Origin: Progne subis subis
Taxonomy: Eukaryota > Chordata > Aves > Passeriformes > Hirundinidae
Assembly: GCA_022316685.1 (NCBI GenBank)
Contig: JAKJHU010000030.1
Coordinates: 16,696,018-16,760,017, forward strand
Direction of reading: 5' to 3'
Length of the DNA: 64,000 bases
Both the position numbers and the translations under genes were made by a program. The notes beneath the pieces are model-generated. The model did no database searches. It was not told the DNA's origin and worked only from the letters and a program-made list of their open reading frames with translations. Position 1 is the first letter of the stretch. Every line of letters begins with the position of its first letter. Shown here one piece after another: positions 1-11,965 of the stretch.

Positions 1-440
1 TACTTGAGAAAGAGAAATTACACATAAATGTGCACTTGACTGATGAAAAGTAGAGTTATGCATGAACCTGCTCAGTGCTGCAGGAGCAGGGCTTGCAGTT
101 GAGGGACAGCAAGAGCTCATGGTGGAGGGGAGGTCAATTGGTTTGTGGGATTGAGGTCAATGGGGATGTGGAAGCAGAGAAGCTATTTGAGTTCTTCTCA
201 CCTGAGGGTGGCCTTTGGTCACTCACCTGGTTGCCTGGCCATACCAAAGGCTACAGGACCAGCTGTGTGCAGTGCTGTCCACTTCTAATCCTTCAGAACC
301 CTGTTGCATGTCTGTCTGCTGGAGTAAGGGTACTGCTCTCATAAGTTCTCCACCACCTGAAAATTCCTCTAGAGCCAGGGAAACTGCATGGTTGTGATGT
401 TGTTTTGATCCTCAGAGCTTGCAAAAGACGAATTGCCTTT
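1..440. other. unique sequence, no gene seen
   Basis: Open frames in this stretch are under 100 codons and match no protein I recognise. No repeat or RNA gene is visible. It ends where a CR1 begins at 441. Confidence 0.6.
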
Positions 441-1200
441 TCATAGAATCATGGAATGGCTTGCTTTAGAAAGGACTTAAATGTCATCTAGTTCAGCCGC
501 CCTGCCATGGGCAGGAGTATCTTCCACTAGACCAGGTTGCTCAAAGACCCATTCAGCCTGGCTTTGAACACTTCCAGAGATGGAACATCCACAACTTCTC
601 TGGACAACCTGTTCCAGTGCATCACCACCCTCACAGGAAGGAATTTACTCCTAATAATTCCTAATACCTAATCTAAACCTTCCCTCTCAAAGTTTAAAGC
701 CATTCCCCCTTTTTCTGTCACTAGATGCCCTTGTAAAATGCACCTCTCCATCTTTACTGTAGACTCCCTTCAGGTACTGGAAGGCTGCAATTTGATCACC
801 CCAAGGGTGCACAATCCTGGTTGTCTTAGCCTTTCCTGACAGGAAAGGTGCTTCATCCCTCTAATCATCTTGGTGGTCTCCAGACTCACTCCAGCAGGTG
901 AATGTCCTTCCTGTATTGGGGACCCTAGGGTTGGATGTAGTACCTGAGTGGGGGGTCATCAAGAGTGTGGTAGAGGGACACAATCCTCTCCCTCACCTTT
1001 CTGCTCACAGTGCTTTGGATTCAGCCCAGGACAGGTTTGGCTTTCTGGGCTGCAAGTGCCCATGGCTGAATCATATCCAGCCTTTCTTCCACCAGCATCC
1101 CCAAGAAGCAGGGGTGCTCAGCAGGGCTGCTCTTGATTTGTTCATCCCCCAGACTGCAGGGATGGCAGTTGGGTTCCCAAACTAGCTGTAGCACATTCAC
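441..1200 (-). mobile_element. CR1 LINE, 3' fragment (antisense)
   Basis: The stretch opens with tcatagaatcatggaatgg, the reverse complement of the CR1 3' terminal octamer repeat. It then follows the familiar antisense CR1 text: a 'Ctgccatgggcagg' block near 510, an 'accaggttgctcaaag' block near 532, a 'cctgttccagtgc' block near 608 and a 'ctttctgggctgcaagtgc' block near 1040. The element therefore runs on the minus strand with its 3' end at 441, and is 5'-truncated near 1200, as is usual for CR1. It includes the 3' UTR and the last part of ORF2, which is broken. Divergence from the remembered consensus is moderate, so it is not a recent insertion. The edge near 1200 is approximate. Short open frames on the plus strand inside it, for example 898-1185, are antisense shadows of the element. 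Confidence 0.95.
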
Positions 1201-3322
1201 TCAGATGCAGTCCCTTGACCGGTTTTCTACATAAGCGCTCCTTCCATCTTGATATCTTGGGAAAACTAGGAGCTTTCTTTTGCTTCCAAGATACAACTGG
1301 ACCCTGAAAACTCATTGAAGGGCCTGAGAAACAGTTTTTTGACTAAGTGAAGGTTTTATTTCTTGCTGAGCAAAGGGACTGTTATTAGAAGATGGAAAAC
1401 AGGTGTTAGAAGGGAAGGAAATGGGGAAACCCTTGTGTTTCTTTCGATAACCATGAAATTTTAAGCACTTTTAAAGATTCTTGCCTAAATGTCTCAGTTG
1501 ATGAGGCTCCTTTTCAATTCAGAATGAGGCTAAGCACACGTCACTTTTCGCTTTGATGAAAGAGGAAGGACGTGCAGAGGTGGAGGGTCAGGATGGACAC
1601 ATAGAGGTGGAGGTCAGGAGTGCAACGAGTACCTGCCTGAGGAAAGCACCACGCTGCAGGCATGAGAAGAAGCATAGTTCCGCTGGAGGGAGATCACTCA
1701 GGGTCAAATGTACCTTGTGCATCACCCCTTCCCCACAGCCCCTAGGGTCTGCTCACAGTCAGGGTCCAGGCCATGCTTGTGGACTGTCCCTGCCCCTTAA
1801 GACCTCATAAGAGTATCTCTCATCTGTTACTCCCCAAAAGCCTCTGACAGTGTCTGTGTAGAAGAGCCTCTCTTTCTTTTTCTTGCCTGAGGAAAAAACA
1901 GCATGAGTGTCATTGCTGGGAAAAGGTGCCAGACTGGTGTTCCTGTGTTCAGCTGAAGGCTGGTTACAGCAAACTCAGTGCAGGGAAGACGCTTCCAAGA
2001 TATTTCCTGAATATTTATCCTTATTTTCTGATTTGTTCTGTGGGAAGAGCTCCTTTTCAAGGACCAGCCAATCCTCATGACTGTGAGAGCTGAACCAGCA
2101 CCGAAAACAAAGAGATCCTCCTACAGAGCCTCAGGTATAGGATGGAGATAGAAGCGAGCAGCCAATGATGTTCGTGAGAGAGGGGAGGGAGAGCAGCTGG
2201 GGGATACCAAGAGACTGTGTCAGTTGCACTGGCAGATCACGTTCGGGGCTGACTGCTCAGCTGTCAACTAATTTTTAAAGTGTTGCAGTGACAAAGCATT
2301 TATGTTTAGGATAAGAAGCATAACTTGTTTTCCAGACGTTATTCAGTTCTAGGTCTCTCATTTAATACAGCCAGGGAAGATATTAGCCCTGATAACTATT
2401 TTGTGGGCAATGTGTCTGGTTCTAGGGAGCTGGAACATTCAATACATCTCATTAAATCACTGGCTGACAGCAGGGAGGAATAAAGGAAGACTTTGTTTGA
2501 GGTGAGTTTTGAGGTGGAGGAGCTTGAATTTTTGTGTGCAGGGATGTGTATCAATGTCCCATAAGAAGTGTCCTTCTAGCACCAAATTTTCCATAGGGAA
2601 AACCCTAATTTGCAATTGACTGGGGTGAATTTGAGCCAGTCACTAACCAGCCAGGCTTCTGAGACTATTATCTGTTCTTAATAAGATTTGGACCAGGACT
2701 CCAAGGACTTAGCTGAGTGCTGTATAAGGGAAGAAATTGTATTCTGCAGACCTGTAGCCCAGTGCGTGAAAGCAATTTTTGAAATTACAGCTCAACTATA
2801 TTCAGTGAGTGTTTTACTACTGATCTAAAAAGGTTGAGAACTTCATCAAAGAATACAGAGATTATAAAATGCAAACAATAGGCTATTCAGTGTCCCAGAG
2901 GAAACAAAAGGAGACAGGAAAACAAGGGATGTCCTAGACTGATTTGATTGGTTGTATTTTGAGACTAACATACCATAAAATAGCGTTCAAGAAATACTTA
3001 CATGCACAGTCATTTGTGCTGTGAAATGTCATGTACCTGCAAACAAATAGGCAAACAAGGTCTTGCAGTTTCATTCCCCGTCCTGCATGCAGGATGTTTC
3101 CTGGTCTCATAGCACAGTGCTCTTTGCACACCAGAACACCCTAAAAATACACACACATCTGGATTAAAATTCCAGAGTCCTAGACTGGGTTCAACAGCCA
3201 CAAGGGACTTCAGTGCAGAACTTGTGCTGGTGGGTGAGCTTTAGTCTTGGGACCTTCCCATGACATTGGCAGCCCTCCAGCACCCAGCTGCGGCCGTGCA
3301 GCTCCTCGACACTGGTGCAGCC
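1201..3322. other. unique sequence, no gene seen
   Basis: About 2.1 kb with no repeat family I recognise and no open frame above 90 codons. The frames at 1553-1810 (plus) and 1827-2078 (minus) have no motif or family resemblance. Confidence 0.55.
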
Positions 3323-3411
3323 CTCTCTGTTTGTACAGCACCCAACACAATACGCTGCCAGTCAGATTTGTTGGATGCTGTGTGATCTTGTGATATTAAT
3401 AATATAATGAT
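3323..3411 (+). mobile_element. ancient MIR/L2-type tail
   Basis: The text 'tgtttgtacagcacccaac' and the following bases match the 3' tail shared by old amniote core-SINE/LINE families, remembered as 'tgtttgtacagcgcctagc'. It ends in a TAAT-rich stretch (3391-3411), as those tails do. The middle is diverged. Family name and exact ends are uncertain because only the tail is preserved. It abuts the AT-rich block that starts near 3450. Confidence 0.6.
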
Positions 3412-3449
3412 AGCATTATAACTGGACCATTCAACTCAGTAGTTTGTTC

Positions 3450-3830
3450 TTCTATAAATGATTTATAAGTTTTATGCATTTTATATGCCTCTCATTAAAA
3501 ATGCATTGAAAAATACTATCAAAATACCATTTTGTGCGGCTCAGTCTCTCTTTATTCGTGTTACAGCCATCTGCCATTAAGCTTTAATAACTGGCTGATT
3601 ATAATTTATTAATTTATCACCTGTTCTTTATACAGTTGGATAATTGTCAACCAATGTGTAATGGCCTCCTATTGTGTTATTAATCCCCAAAGCAATTAGA
3701 AAACCCACTGATTGCACAAGCCATTGAAAGTGGGCAGTAACTCATATTAGAAATGATCTCCAGTGCTCTCATCAGTGCGTGATTGGTAATGACGTTTCTG
3801 TTGCCAGTGAGAATTTGAAAGGGGCAGTTT
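3450..3830. promoter_or_regulatory. candidate AT-rich enhancer block
   Basis: This unique, non-repetitive stretch is dense in homeodomain-type cores: TTAATAA, ATTAATTTAT, GTTATTAAT and CAATTAG all occur between 3580 and 3710. It also has CCAAT/ATTGG-like sites, such as 'caaccaatg' near 3648 and 'gattggtaatg' near 3781. It contains no open frame of note. Text like this is typical of deeply conserved vertebrate noncoding elements, but I cannot test conservation. The regulatory call is an inference from motif density and the lack of repeat content. Confidence 0.35.
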
Positions 3831-6800
3831 AACTAGGGAGGCTTTTAATTTTATTTATTTATTTTATAATAAGCCTGGATTTATGTGTCTGACAGTAGAT
3901 GTGTATGTTCCAGCTTGTCTTATGTATTCTGTGGGCACAGTCTGAGAAAGGTAACATCAGTTTCATATACTGTCATGTTCTTGCTCCTCAAACTTTCTTT
4001 GGAGAGATTTCTGCCCTGTCTAACATGCCCAGGATGAAAGGGTAATTTAGAGATTGCTTTAAATGCCAAATCTTTTAGGAGATTGACTTCAGTCAGCTTT
4101 GGATGAAGATATCAGACTTCAGTATCTCTCCTTTGATTTTTATCTGCCAAGGGTTCAGTATGGGTTAGTTGTGGCCTTTCTGGTATGGATGTTTACAGTA
4201 TGTGAAAAGGGACAGAGCCAACGGTTTGTTGGATCCAACAACTGTCATTGAGCAAAGCCGTTTGCTTACTCTGCCTAGCGTGAAGGAGATATGCAGCCCA
4301 CCCCAGATGCGAAGAAGTTCCTTATCTGCCATCCTATTTGCAGTGCAGACCATGTGTCACAATTCCTCTGGCACTAACAAGTTACATTCCAGTAATGCTG
4401 TCCCCGAAGCAGATTTAACAGCTTTTCTGGTGAAAGGAAAGAAAGAGAAAAAAAAATGCCACTGACATCGGAAGGCAGAGACACACTACTGAGGAAAGCA
4501 GCTGTAAATGGTTCTTTGTCCTAAATGAAGCTCCTGGCCCTTCTGGGTGTGGTGTGCTTAGTCAGGGACCATGCTGGTGAGTTGGGCACATTGGAGGTAC
4601 ATCATTCCACATGGTCTGGGAGAACTTTTACTTAAACATAGATCACATAGATCAACATTCTGCTATTGAACAGGACTCTGGGCAGACTTAGGAAGAGATT
4701 TTTTTCCCCTCTCTTCTGTCTCCAGAAATAGCTACCACACAGTAAATATCTGTGTCAGTGCAATGTAGTCATTTCAGAGTATAAGAAAGTCCTGAGTCTT
4801 CCACCAATATCACACTCCCTCTGCATAATGGTAGGATAGTTGAATTATTGCCCTTCCACCCAACACTTCTGATGCCTGTGCTGTTCTCTTGCAGGTTTTG
4901 TAGCTTGTCCACAGTTAAACATGGAGAAACTACTTTGACAAAAAGATCTGGAGAAAAATGATGTTGAATTGAACATATTAGGAGATTTGTACTTCCTCCT
5001 TCCACAGAGAACTCAAAGCAGAAGTAAAGAGGCCACTCTTGAAATTCTTATACTATTTCTGGCTTTTCTGGAAGTAAAAATCGGAAGAAATCTCATGCGA
5101 ATATTTGTCCTTCTGAGACATCCAAGCCAAATTTGCAGATATAAGAGATTTAGATAAAGCAGGCAGTGAGTACATAAAGTACAGTGAGTTCCTGAGAAAA
5201 TTTCCCTTAACCCTTAAGTGTGTCCACTGACAAAATCCAGACTAAAGTCCTCAGAAATAGTGTGGCCACTGTGTCTTGAATTGATGGTGCCCACCTTTTG
5301 TCTACATAGTCCTCAGCTGGGATGACCATGGAGAGGATTTTCCACTCCTTCCCACCTCTGTAGACATACACAAGACTACACTGCAATCTTAAACTAGAGT
5401 AATTACTGCAACGTCTCCATCTTAGGTCACAGCAGAGAATTTGCCCTCTATCACGAACAGCAAACTAATGTTTTCCCCAGATTTGAATTTCATGGTTCTT
5501 CTTGAGTCAAGTTCTCAGCACCAGCTGGGGAATTCCTGGGCAGGAAGGCTGGTTATGGAATGGCACACACTTGCAGATCATTTCTCAAAAGGTGGATTGA
5601 TAACTGTTACAGGTTGTGTTTTCACTTCCATAGGAGGTTTCCACTTGCAATGTTAGTGGACCCACAATGCATATAATCCTTTCTGATTGTAAGAGCAACA
5701 CAGAAGGAAATCCACATTCAAAACAACACTGGGCGCAGCTATCCACGTAAGAGAGCTCTGGCTTCTGCCATCTCCAAAATTGATGGTCTATATAATGCAC
5801 CAGCAAAAAAAATCACAGCTGAAAAGCAGTACCACAAAAAACTCTGAATTGTGAGGGTCTACCAATGGAATTTCCTCTCCACAAAATCATCATCTAAGGA
5901 ATCTGTCATATTTTTACATGACAAAGTTCCAGTTTGGGAATCCATTAAAAGAAACACTATCAATCCCATATTAAGGTCTGTATTGCAGAAATGTGGTTGA
6001 ATACCATGTGGATCTAAACTCTGTTCAGCAAATCTTGGCCACATCCCATATTCGTTATTTCCACAAAGGGATTGCATATACCTGTGTGCATGTCTGAACC
6101 CACCAAAGTAATATCCGATAATTATTTTTACTGCATTGAGTGATGTTCTCTGGCTACATCTACCCTGCTGAACACATCCACTAATGGTTACAATCCCACT
6201 CGACTGGCTGGCCTCCTTGACAGCAGGATAGCTCTGTCCTTTCCTTGTCACACACCGCCATATGCCCTTCTTCTGGTCTTTCCTCCCCTAAGATATAGCT
6301 GTCATTTTGGGTCCCTTCCCAGTTCAAATTCTGAGCTATGCTGTGGTCTTGATGCAAGCATCTTATAGAATGAAGCTGAGACTCTACGTTTTGATCTTGT
6401 ATATATGACATGGCAAGTCTGAAGCTTTTGAGTTTGCAAACCCTGTAGGGTGTTACTGGAGGATTCTGCAGAGCAGAAGAAAGACAGCCTTGTACATTCT
6501 CATCCATATTTCCTGCTGCGAGATATTCCCAGAGCAAAATAGATAAGACAAAACACTTTGATTTTTCTTTCAAAGGACCTACCTGGTACTTTCCAAATAG
6601 CATGAGAATGAATTAATGTTTGTGCAATACAGAGAATCAGTGAATCCAGAACAGGCTGTGGGGAGTGAGATGATGGTGTAGACATACCCCCGCCCAGGTA
6701 AGTGTATGTAAATTGGAGTGGTTTTCTGGGGACAGAGAGGTGTGGGAAAACACTAGGGAACTCAACATTCAAATGCTGTGACTGCATTTTCAGCACTGAG

Positions 6801-8050
6801 GGTGCCAGCCCTCACAGAGAGATCCAGAGCATCAATTGGTAATCCTGCTCTGGACGAAAAATACGCCCCCAGATTTCAGGTTTCTCTAAGAAGGAGGAAG
6901 ACAGAACTGCTTCACCTGAGTTAATTCCAAAGTGAAAACATAAGCTCTGACACACAGGAGCATTTGCACTTTTATGTGGGAAAACATATTATTAGAGCTT
7001 GACTGAAATGTGTAGGAGACTAACAATAATGACGCCTAAATTCATGTCTCAAACACTGAGTGCTAGAGTTTGGTGATGACTTTCTCACCCTTGTTTAGAC
7101 TCTCTTTCTTAGGGAAGGTCTTGTGAAAGTAACCTATTTCTTTAAGAAAGCTGTGCTGCAATGTGAATGGTAGAGAGACTGAAGATCCTCTGGAGATCCT
7201 CTGCAAAACACCCTGGAGCCATTTGCATCAATTACCTCCACCACCAGCATGTGGCTGCCTGTAGGCCAGGCTGTTGCCTATTATCTCTTAAAGTGGAGAT
7301 AATTTTTCATGGAGAAAGTGGGAGGCTTTTGCTTATGAGGATGAGTTCACCCAAGGGTGTTCAATTTAAGGGCTCCTCTGTAGTCGCCTTATCAGAATGG
7401 GCAATTTACAATATAGTGCTTAAAAGAAAAAAATATTTTTCATTTAGTCTGTTGAATTTTACTTGATGTGCTGCAGTTTGTTTTCAGGACTTCTAAGCTC
7501 TGATGAGCACATGGTGTGTCACATTCCCAGGATGTGATCCAAGACAGTAACACAGTGGGGAAACTACCATCAAATGGTGTCTCTGGTTCCAGTTCTAACT
7601 TGAAAAGAGCATCACTAACACCTCTAGCCATGTTTTTTTGGCTTTTTTCCAAGCTTTCCTCCCCAACAGATGCTGGAATCCCAGAAGAAAGCAGGGATGA
7701 ATATAATGAAGCAAATGAACAGCATAGTTAATTAGCAATTAAAGTCTCTTAAAAAAGGTAGGATTGCACTGAATCAAAAAAAGAAGGAAGGTTTATTGGA
7801 TCTCTAACCTTAAAAGATTTTTCTATTGTACCTATCATGCCATTTTATCATGACTAATTGCTAACTGATACTCAAAGCAGAAATACACAGCAGTTCCATC
7901 ATCTCCAGTAAGACAATCGGGTTTGCTGCAATGGTAGCAAAAGATAAGTTTGTGGCCAGGCTACTGCTTTCAACAGAGAACTGGCAGGAGAAACAGAAGA
8001 AAACACACAGAGAGCAAGCCTATCTTTAAAGGACAGAAAGGATTTTTTAA
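3831..8050. other. unique sequence; overlapping minus-strand open frames only
   Basis: This is 4.2 kb without a recognised gene or repeat. Three overlapping minus-strand open frames lie at 6500-6796, 6181-6603 and 5859-6251, followed by 5585-5806. They could suggest a frameshifted former coding region, and I considered a retroviral envelope remnant. I could name no motif: no furin site, no CX6C-type disulfide motif, no fusion peptide and no polymerase or protease block nearby. I leave it unassigned. Confidence 0.5.
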
Positions 8051-8150
8051 AGTAGCTCCTGGGGACAGGTCTCATTATGTTTGTGCAGCATCTGGCACAA
8101 CAGAACCCTTCTGAATTCAGTTTTTGGAGCTACAGACACATCCAACAGAA
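8051..8150 (+). mobile_element. ancient MIR/L2-type tail, second copy
   Basis: The bases 'agtagctcctggggacagg' at 8051, followed by 'atgtttgtgcagcatctggc' at 8077, match in order two consecutive blocks of the old amniote core-SINE tail, remembered as 'gtaagctccttggggcaggg' and 'tgtttgtacagcacctagc'. Two blocks in the right order and spacing make chance resemblance unlikely. The downstream end is diffuse. The copy is on the plus strand and looks very old. Confidence 0.65.
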
Positions 8151-8680
8151 TGACAGCACCAAATACTGAGGCTTAAAATAAAATTTGTGAAAGATGTATT
8201 AGGAGCAAGATTTGGAGAGAAAGAGGATTGGGGTTGATGGACTCTGACAAAATTCCACCACAGTGAGTCATATTTTAATTGAAAAAGAATAAAAGAACTC
8301 AAGGCTGGGGAAAAGACATGGGTGAAAATCAGAGGTCACCTGCCCTTGTGATAATTTAACTGAAGTTTTGGAAATGAATCATCGCAGCAGGCGATGGAAG
8401 GTTTCACCTCGGGCAGTGACAGGAAATGCAGAGCTGTAGCTATGTGCAGAGCATTTGGGGCTCTCAATCAGCTCTTATTGATTGGGAAAGTACAGCTGTG
8501 CTCAGAAATTCTCAGCTTTTCTCTCACTTTCTGTTCGACAGAAAGAAAAATCTCAAGAAGCCTTTTTCAGGTTCTTTTTCTCGGAAGCAATGGGGTGAGT
8601 GGGAGGGGAGTTCACGAGAGGAAGACACAAAACTCACAATTTTACTCACATGTCTAATGAAATCACATGCTGTCAGTGAC

Positions 8681-8770
8681 CAAAAAATAGAAAAACCAAC
8701 CAATCAAAAATAAAAAAACCAAACCCCAACAACCAAACCAAAAAGCCCAACCAAAAAAACCAAACAAACC
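8681..8770. repeat. A/C-rich low-complexity tract
   Basis: About 90 bases composed almost entirely of A and C, with irregular AAACC, CAAAA and CAACC units. It is one of several strand-asymmetric tracts of this kind in the window; others are at 20.4, 57.7, 59.5 and 61.1 kb. Confidence 0.85.
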
Positions 8771-9104
8771 TTACAACCCCATGCCCTTTTTTTGGAAGAA
8801 GAGATACAAATAGCTGCACAGGAGAAGACCCTATTGAGAGACCCTTCAGAAAGGCTCAGTTCATAAGCATGCAGCTATCTAGGACATTCCTCTCTGGCCA
8901 TCAGACTTTCTGGGATGGGAAATGGTCTTGCCCAGAATTTGAGTTTAATGCCAATATTTATAGACCAGAGTTTTCCAAACTTCTGCTGCCGAGTGTGCCT
9001 GACACTTCCTTTGAGGTCCCGTCATTCTGGGCAGTGCACATCAAAATGGTTCACGTTCCACAGCAGTGCACTTACTTTGGAAAGCTATAATCATATGGCT
9101 TTGG

Positions 9105-9193
9105 ATGCATTTGCATTTGCATTTAAGTGAGAAAGGAATGTATAAAGATCAAGCCAGCATATCCACTTGATGTGGCACAACTCTGTGACGTCA
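9105..9193. promoter_or_regulatory. octamer repeats plus full CRE palindrome
   Basis: The segment atgcatttgcatttgcattt (9105-9124) holds two overlapping ATTTGCAT octamers, the POU-domain (Oct) binding site, and a leading ATGCAT. A full cAMP response element, TGACGTCA, lies 62 bases further on at 9186-9193. The region between and around is unique sequence without an open frame. An octamer pair and an intact CpG-containing CRE within 90 bases suggest a regulatory element. Binding and activity are inferred, since no promoter or transcript start can be seen nearby. Confidence 0.4.
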
Positions 9194-10782
9194 GCAACCG
9201 AGGAATGGGTTAAATGTAAATTCCTTTTCTGAATCTGGTTGCAAATGCCTTCTGTACTTACCCTAAACTGTCTTGGTAATGGATATTTTCTACAGATCAG
9301 TAAATGCTGTGTGGTGTCTTTATCCTTTCAGGTGTCTCTGTACTGTTTTTTATGTCATGCTGTGGACATGGTGAAGAATGGCAAGCTTTTTAAAAATCAT
9401 TGCAACCATTAGATACCAAATGGTGTTAGCCAGGAACTAGCAGAAGAGACCCCTGAAATCTCTGAGTTCTTGTTATGGACCTTCACTTGGCCTCGATTTC
9501 ACTCTTGTCCAAACACGGCCCATTTGACAATCGCCCCCTTAAGGAACGATGGATGACTGAATGGCCATTAAGTGATGGTGCACAGAAAGAAGCAGCATTT
9601 CCATTTTGCTGGTTAAGGACCAGATAGTGCACAGTCCTTCAACACATGCACAAGTGGATAAGTATGTGCTTGTGCATGTAATGCCCCACTGGGTTTATGG
9701 TGCAGTTTACACTGATATCATGGGGGTTTACTAGGGTTTCATATGAGAGCTCTACTGAACCAATAATGCACACACAGTGACTTGTGTGCATGACCTACAG
9801 GCGTGCCGGTCATCTCAAAGAGGAATCAAACTCTGGGAAAGTTCAATAAGAGTAGAGGCTGTGAGGTTCAGTAGATATAAGGGAAGGTAAAACTCTCTAT
9901 GTATGATGGCTGCCAGGCAAGAGTTGAGGAGATCCACAGGGAGAAACTTACCCACTGGGTTTGTATGGAATAAAGTTTTAAAAACTGTGAGAACAGGTAA
10001 AACTTACACACTGCACTAGATGTTCTTGTTTCCTTATTTTGTGCTTAAAAATACCTAAGAAATTATATGCAAAACAAGAATTAACAAATCCCCACCTCAA
10101 AAGAAGAGGTGAAAACAAAACCACAATCCCCTCACCTCTTGTCACCCCTAAAATCCCCCAGCATTTTCACAGTCTGATGCATGTGAGACGAAGCATTAAA
10201 AAACTAGGAACCACTACAAGTTACGGTATCTCACAACATTTTTCATGTCTGTAAGAGAGATGCATCAAATTTTCCTTGTAACTCAGAATATCTGATTTTT
10301 ATCATGAGTGAATTCCATATTAATTTTTTTATGAATATACACTAAAAATAAAAAGAATATGAAGTGCAGCATAGCCATTTTGAAGTGCAAAATGTAGCCT
10401 TTCTAATTTGGAAAATGTTTTACACCCACTTTACTCTGCTGTTACTTTCTCAGATACAAAACCCTGCAAAGCAATGCCCAAGTAAATTTAAAAACCCATA
10501 TTAATTTTATTAATTGCACTATTTGTCATACCTATTGTTTCCTGTGTAAACAACAGACATATGGTGAATTTTGTACCAAAAGTCTATTCCCAAGAGAGTC
10601 TCAGGGCTCTGAGCATCACAGCAAAATGCCTGTGTAGATGTTTAAGTGAGATTGAAAGTTTGTTTTGATCTCTGAAGCTTTACCTGGCTTGAACATGACC
10701 ACACATGCTGCTAGTCCTAGGATACTTTGGTACGTCTGAGAAGCAAATGCAGTATGAAAACTGGAGCTAGAGGCAGGAGGAT
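9194..10782. other. unique sequence, no gene seen
   Basis: No repeat family or coding segment is recognisable. The longest frame (10039-10254) is 71 codons of low-complexity, lysine-rich text. Confidence 0.55.
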
Positions 10783-11415
10783 CCAGTGTGTGCCCAGGTG
10801 GCCCAAAAGGCCAATGGCATCTTGACCTGTCTCAGCAATAGTGTGACCAGCAGGATCAGGGCAGTGATCACCCCTCAGCATCATGAGGCTGCACCTCGAG
10901 TGCTGTGCTCAGTTCTAGGTCCCTCATTTTAAAAAGGACATTCAGGTGCTACTCCATGTGTCCAGAGAAGGGCAGCGAGTCTCATGAGAGGCCTGGAGAA
11001 CGTCTGATGAGGAGTGTCTGAGGCAGGTGGGTTTGTTTGGTCTCGAGAAGGGGAGGCTCAAGGGGGCCTCACTGCTCTCTACAACCACCAGACAGGAAGG
11101 TGTAGTGAGGTGGGTGTAGTTGGTCCCTTCAACTGTGCCTGCAGGGAAACAATCAGAGGAAATGTTCTTAAGATGAGACAGGGGAGATTCAGATTACATA
11201 ATAGATTTTTTTTTTTCACTGCTAGGATGGTCAGGCATTGCAATAGTTTGTGCAGGGACGTGGTGGAGTCAAGATTCCTGGAGGTGTTTAAGAGGTGTCT
11301 GAATCTGGCGTTGGGCAATATGGTTTAGTGGTTTAGGGGGTTACAGTGGTGCTGGTCTAATGGAAGGACTGGATAATCTTAGAGGTCCCTTCCAACCTTG
11401 ATGATTCTATGATTC
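10783..11415 (+). mobile_element. CR1 LINE, 3' fragment (sense)
   Basis: Sense-orientation CR1 text is readable throughout: 'gcccaggtggcccaaaagg' near 10792, 'gaggctgcacctcgagtgc' near 10884, 'gtgtccagagaagggcagcg' near 10958 and 'ctgctctctacaaccacc' near 11071. The element ends in 'atgattctatgattc' at 11401-11415, the canonical CR1 3' octamer tail. It contains the C-terminal end of ORF2 and the 3' UTR; ORF2 is decayed. The short open frame at 11014-11328 is a remnant of that region, not a host gene. A minus-strand CR1 begins 239 bases downstream, so the two 3' ends face one another. Confidence 0.95.
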
Positions 11416-11653
11416 CATTTTGTGTTGGAGTAGGGTTTTCTATAGTGTGGGAACAATAGCAGGCCATCCACATATTTATGATGAAAATGTCAGAGCGTGT
11501 GGAGTCGTTCTTTAAATATGTGGATTTTTGCATTATCGGGAAAGAGGAAAAAAATTCATGCCAGGATTTTGTAGACTTTAGTACATAAAATATGCAGATT
11601 ACTGCATTTCAAATGAATTTTCAGATTACTTTGAGGCCATCCAAACCTCCTAG

Positions 11654-11965
11654 ATCATGGAATTATGGAATAGTTTGGTTTGGAAAGGACCTTAAATATT
11701 ATCTAATTCCACCCACCCTGCTGTGGGCAAGGACACCTTACACTACAGTAGGTTACTCAAAACCCATCCAATCTGGCCCTGAACACTTCCAAGGTTGGAG
11801 CATCCACCTTGCCTCCAGGCAACTTCTTCCAGTGTCCAGAACACTCATGGTAAAGAATTTCTTTCTGACATCTAATCTGAATTAATCTTTTTTGCAGTTC
11901 AAAGCCATTCCCCTTTGTCCTACCACTACATACCCTTGTAAAAAGTCCCTCTCCACCTTTCAAGA
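11654..11965 (-). mobile_element. CR1 LINE, 3' fragment (antisense)
   Basis: It starts with 'atcatggaattatggaatag', a mutated antisense octamer tail. The antisense CR1 blocks follow: 'tttggaaaggacctta' near 11678, 'aacacttccaaggttgg' near 11782 and 'ttcaaagccattcccctttg' near 11898. The copy is about 310 bases, 5'-truncated, and more diverged than the copy at 10783. It overlaps in CR1 consensus space with its inverted neighbour. The right edge near 11965 is approximate. Confidence 0.93.

Noticed and set aside
898..1185. Open frame within the first CR1
   Set aside because: It is antisense to the CR1 ORF2 remnant.
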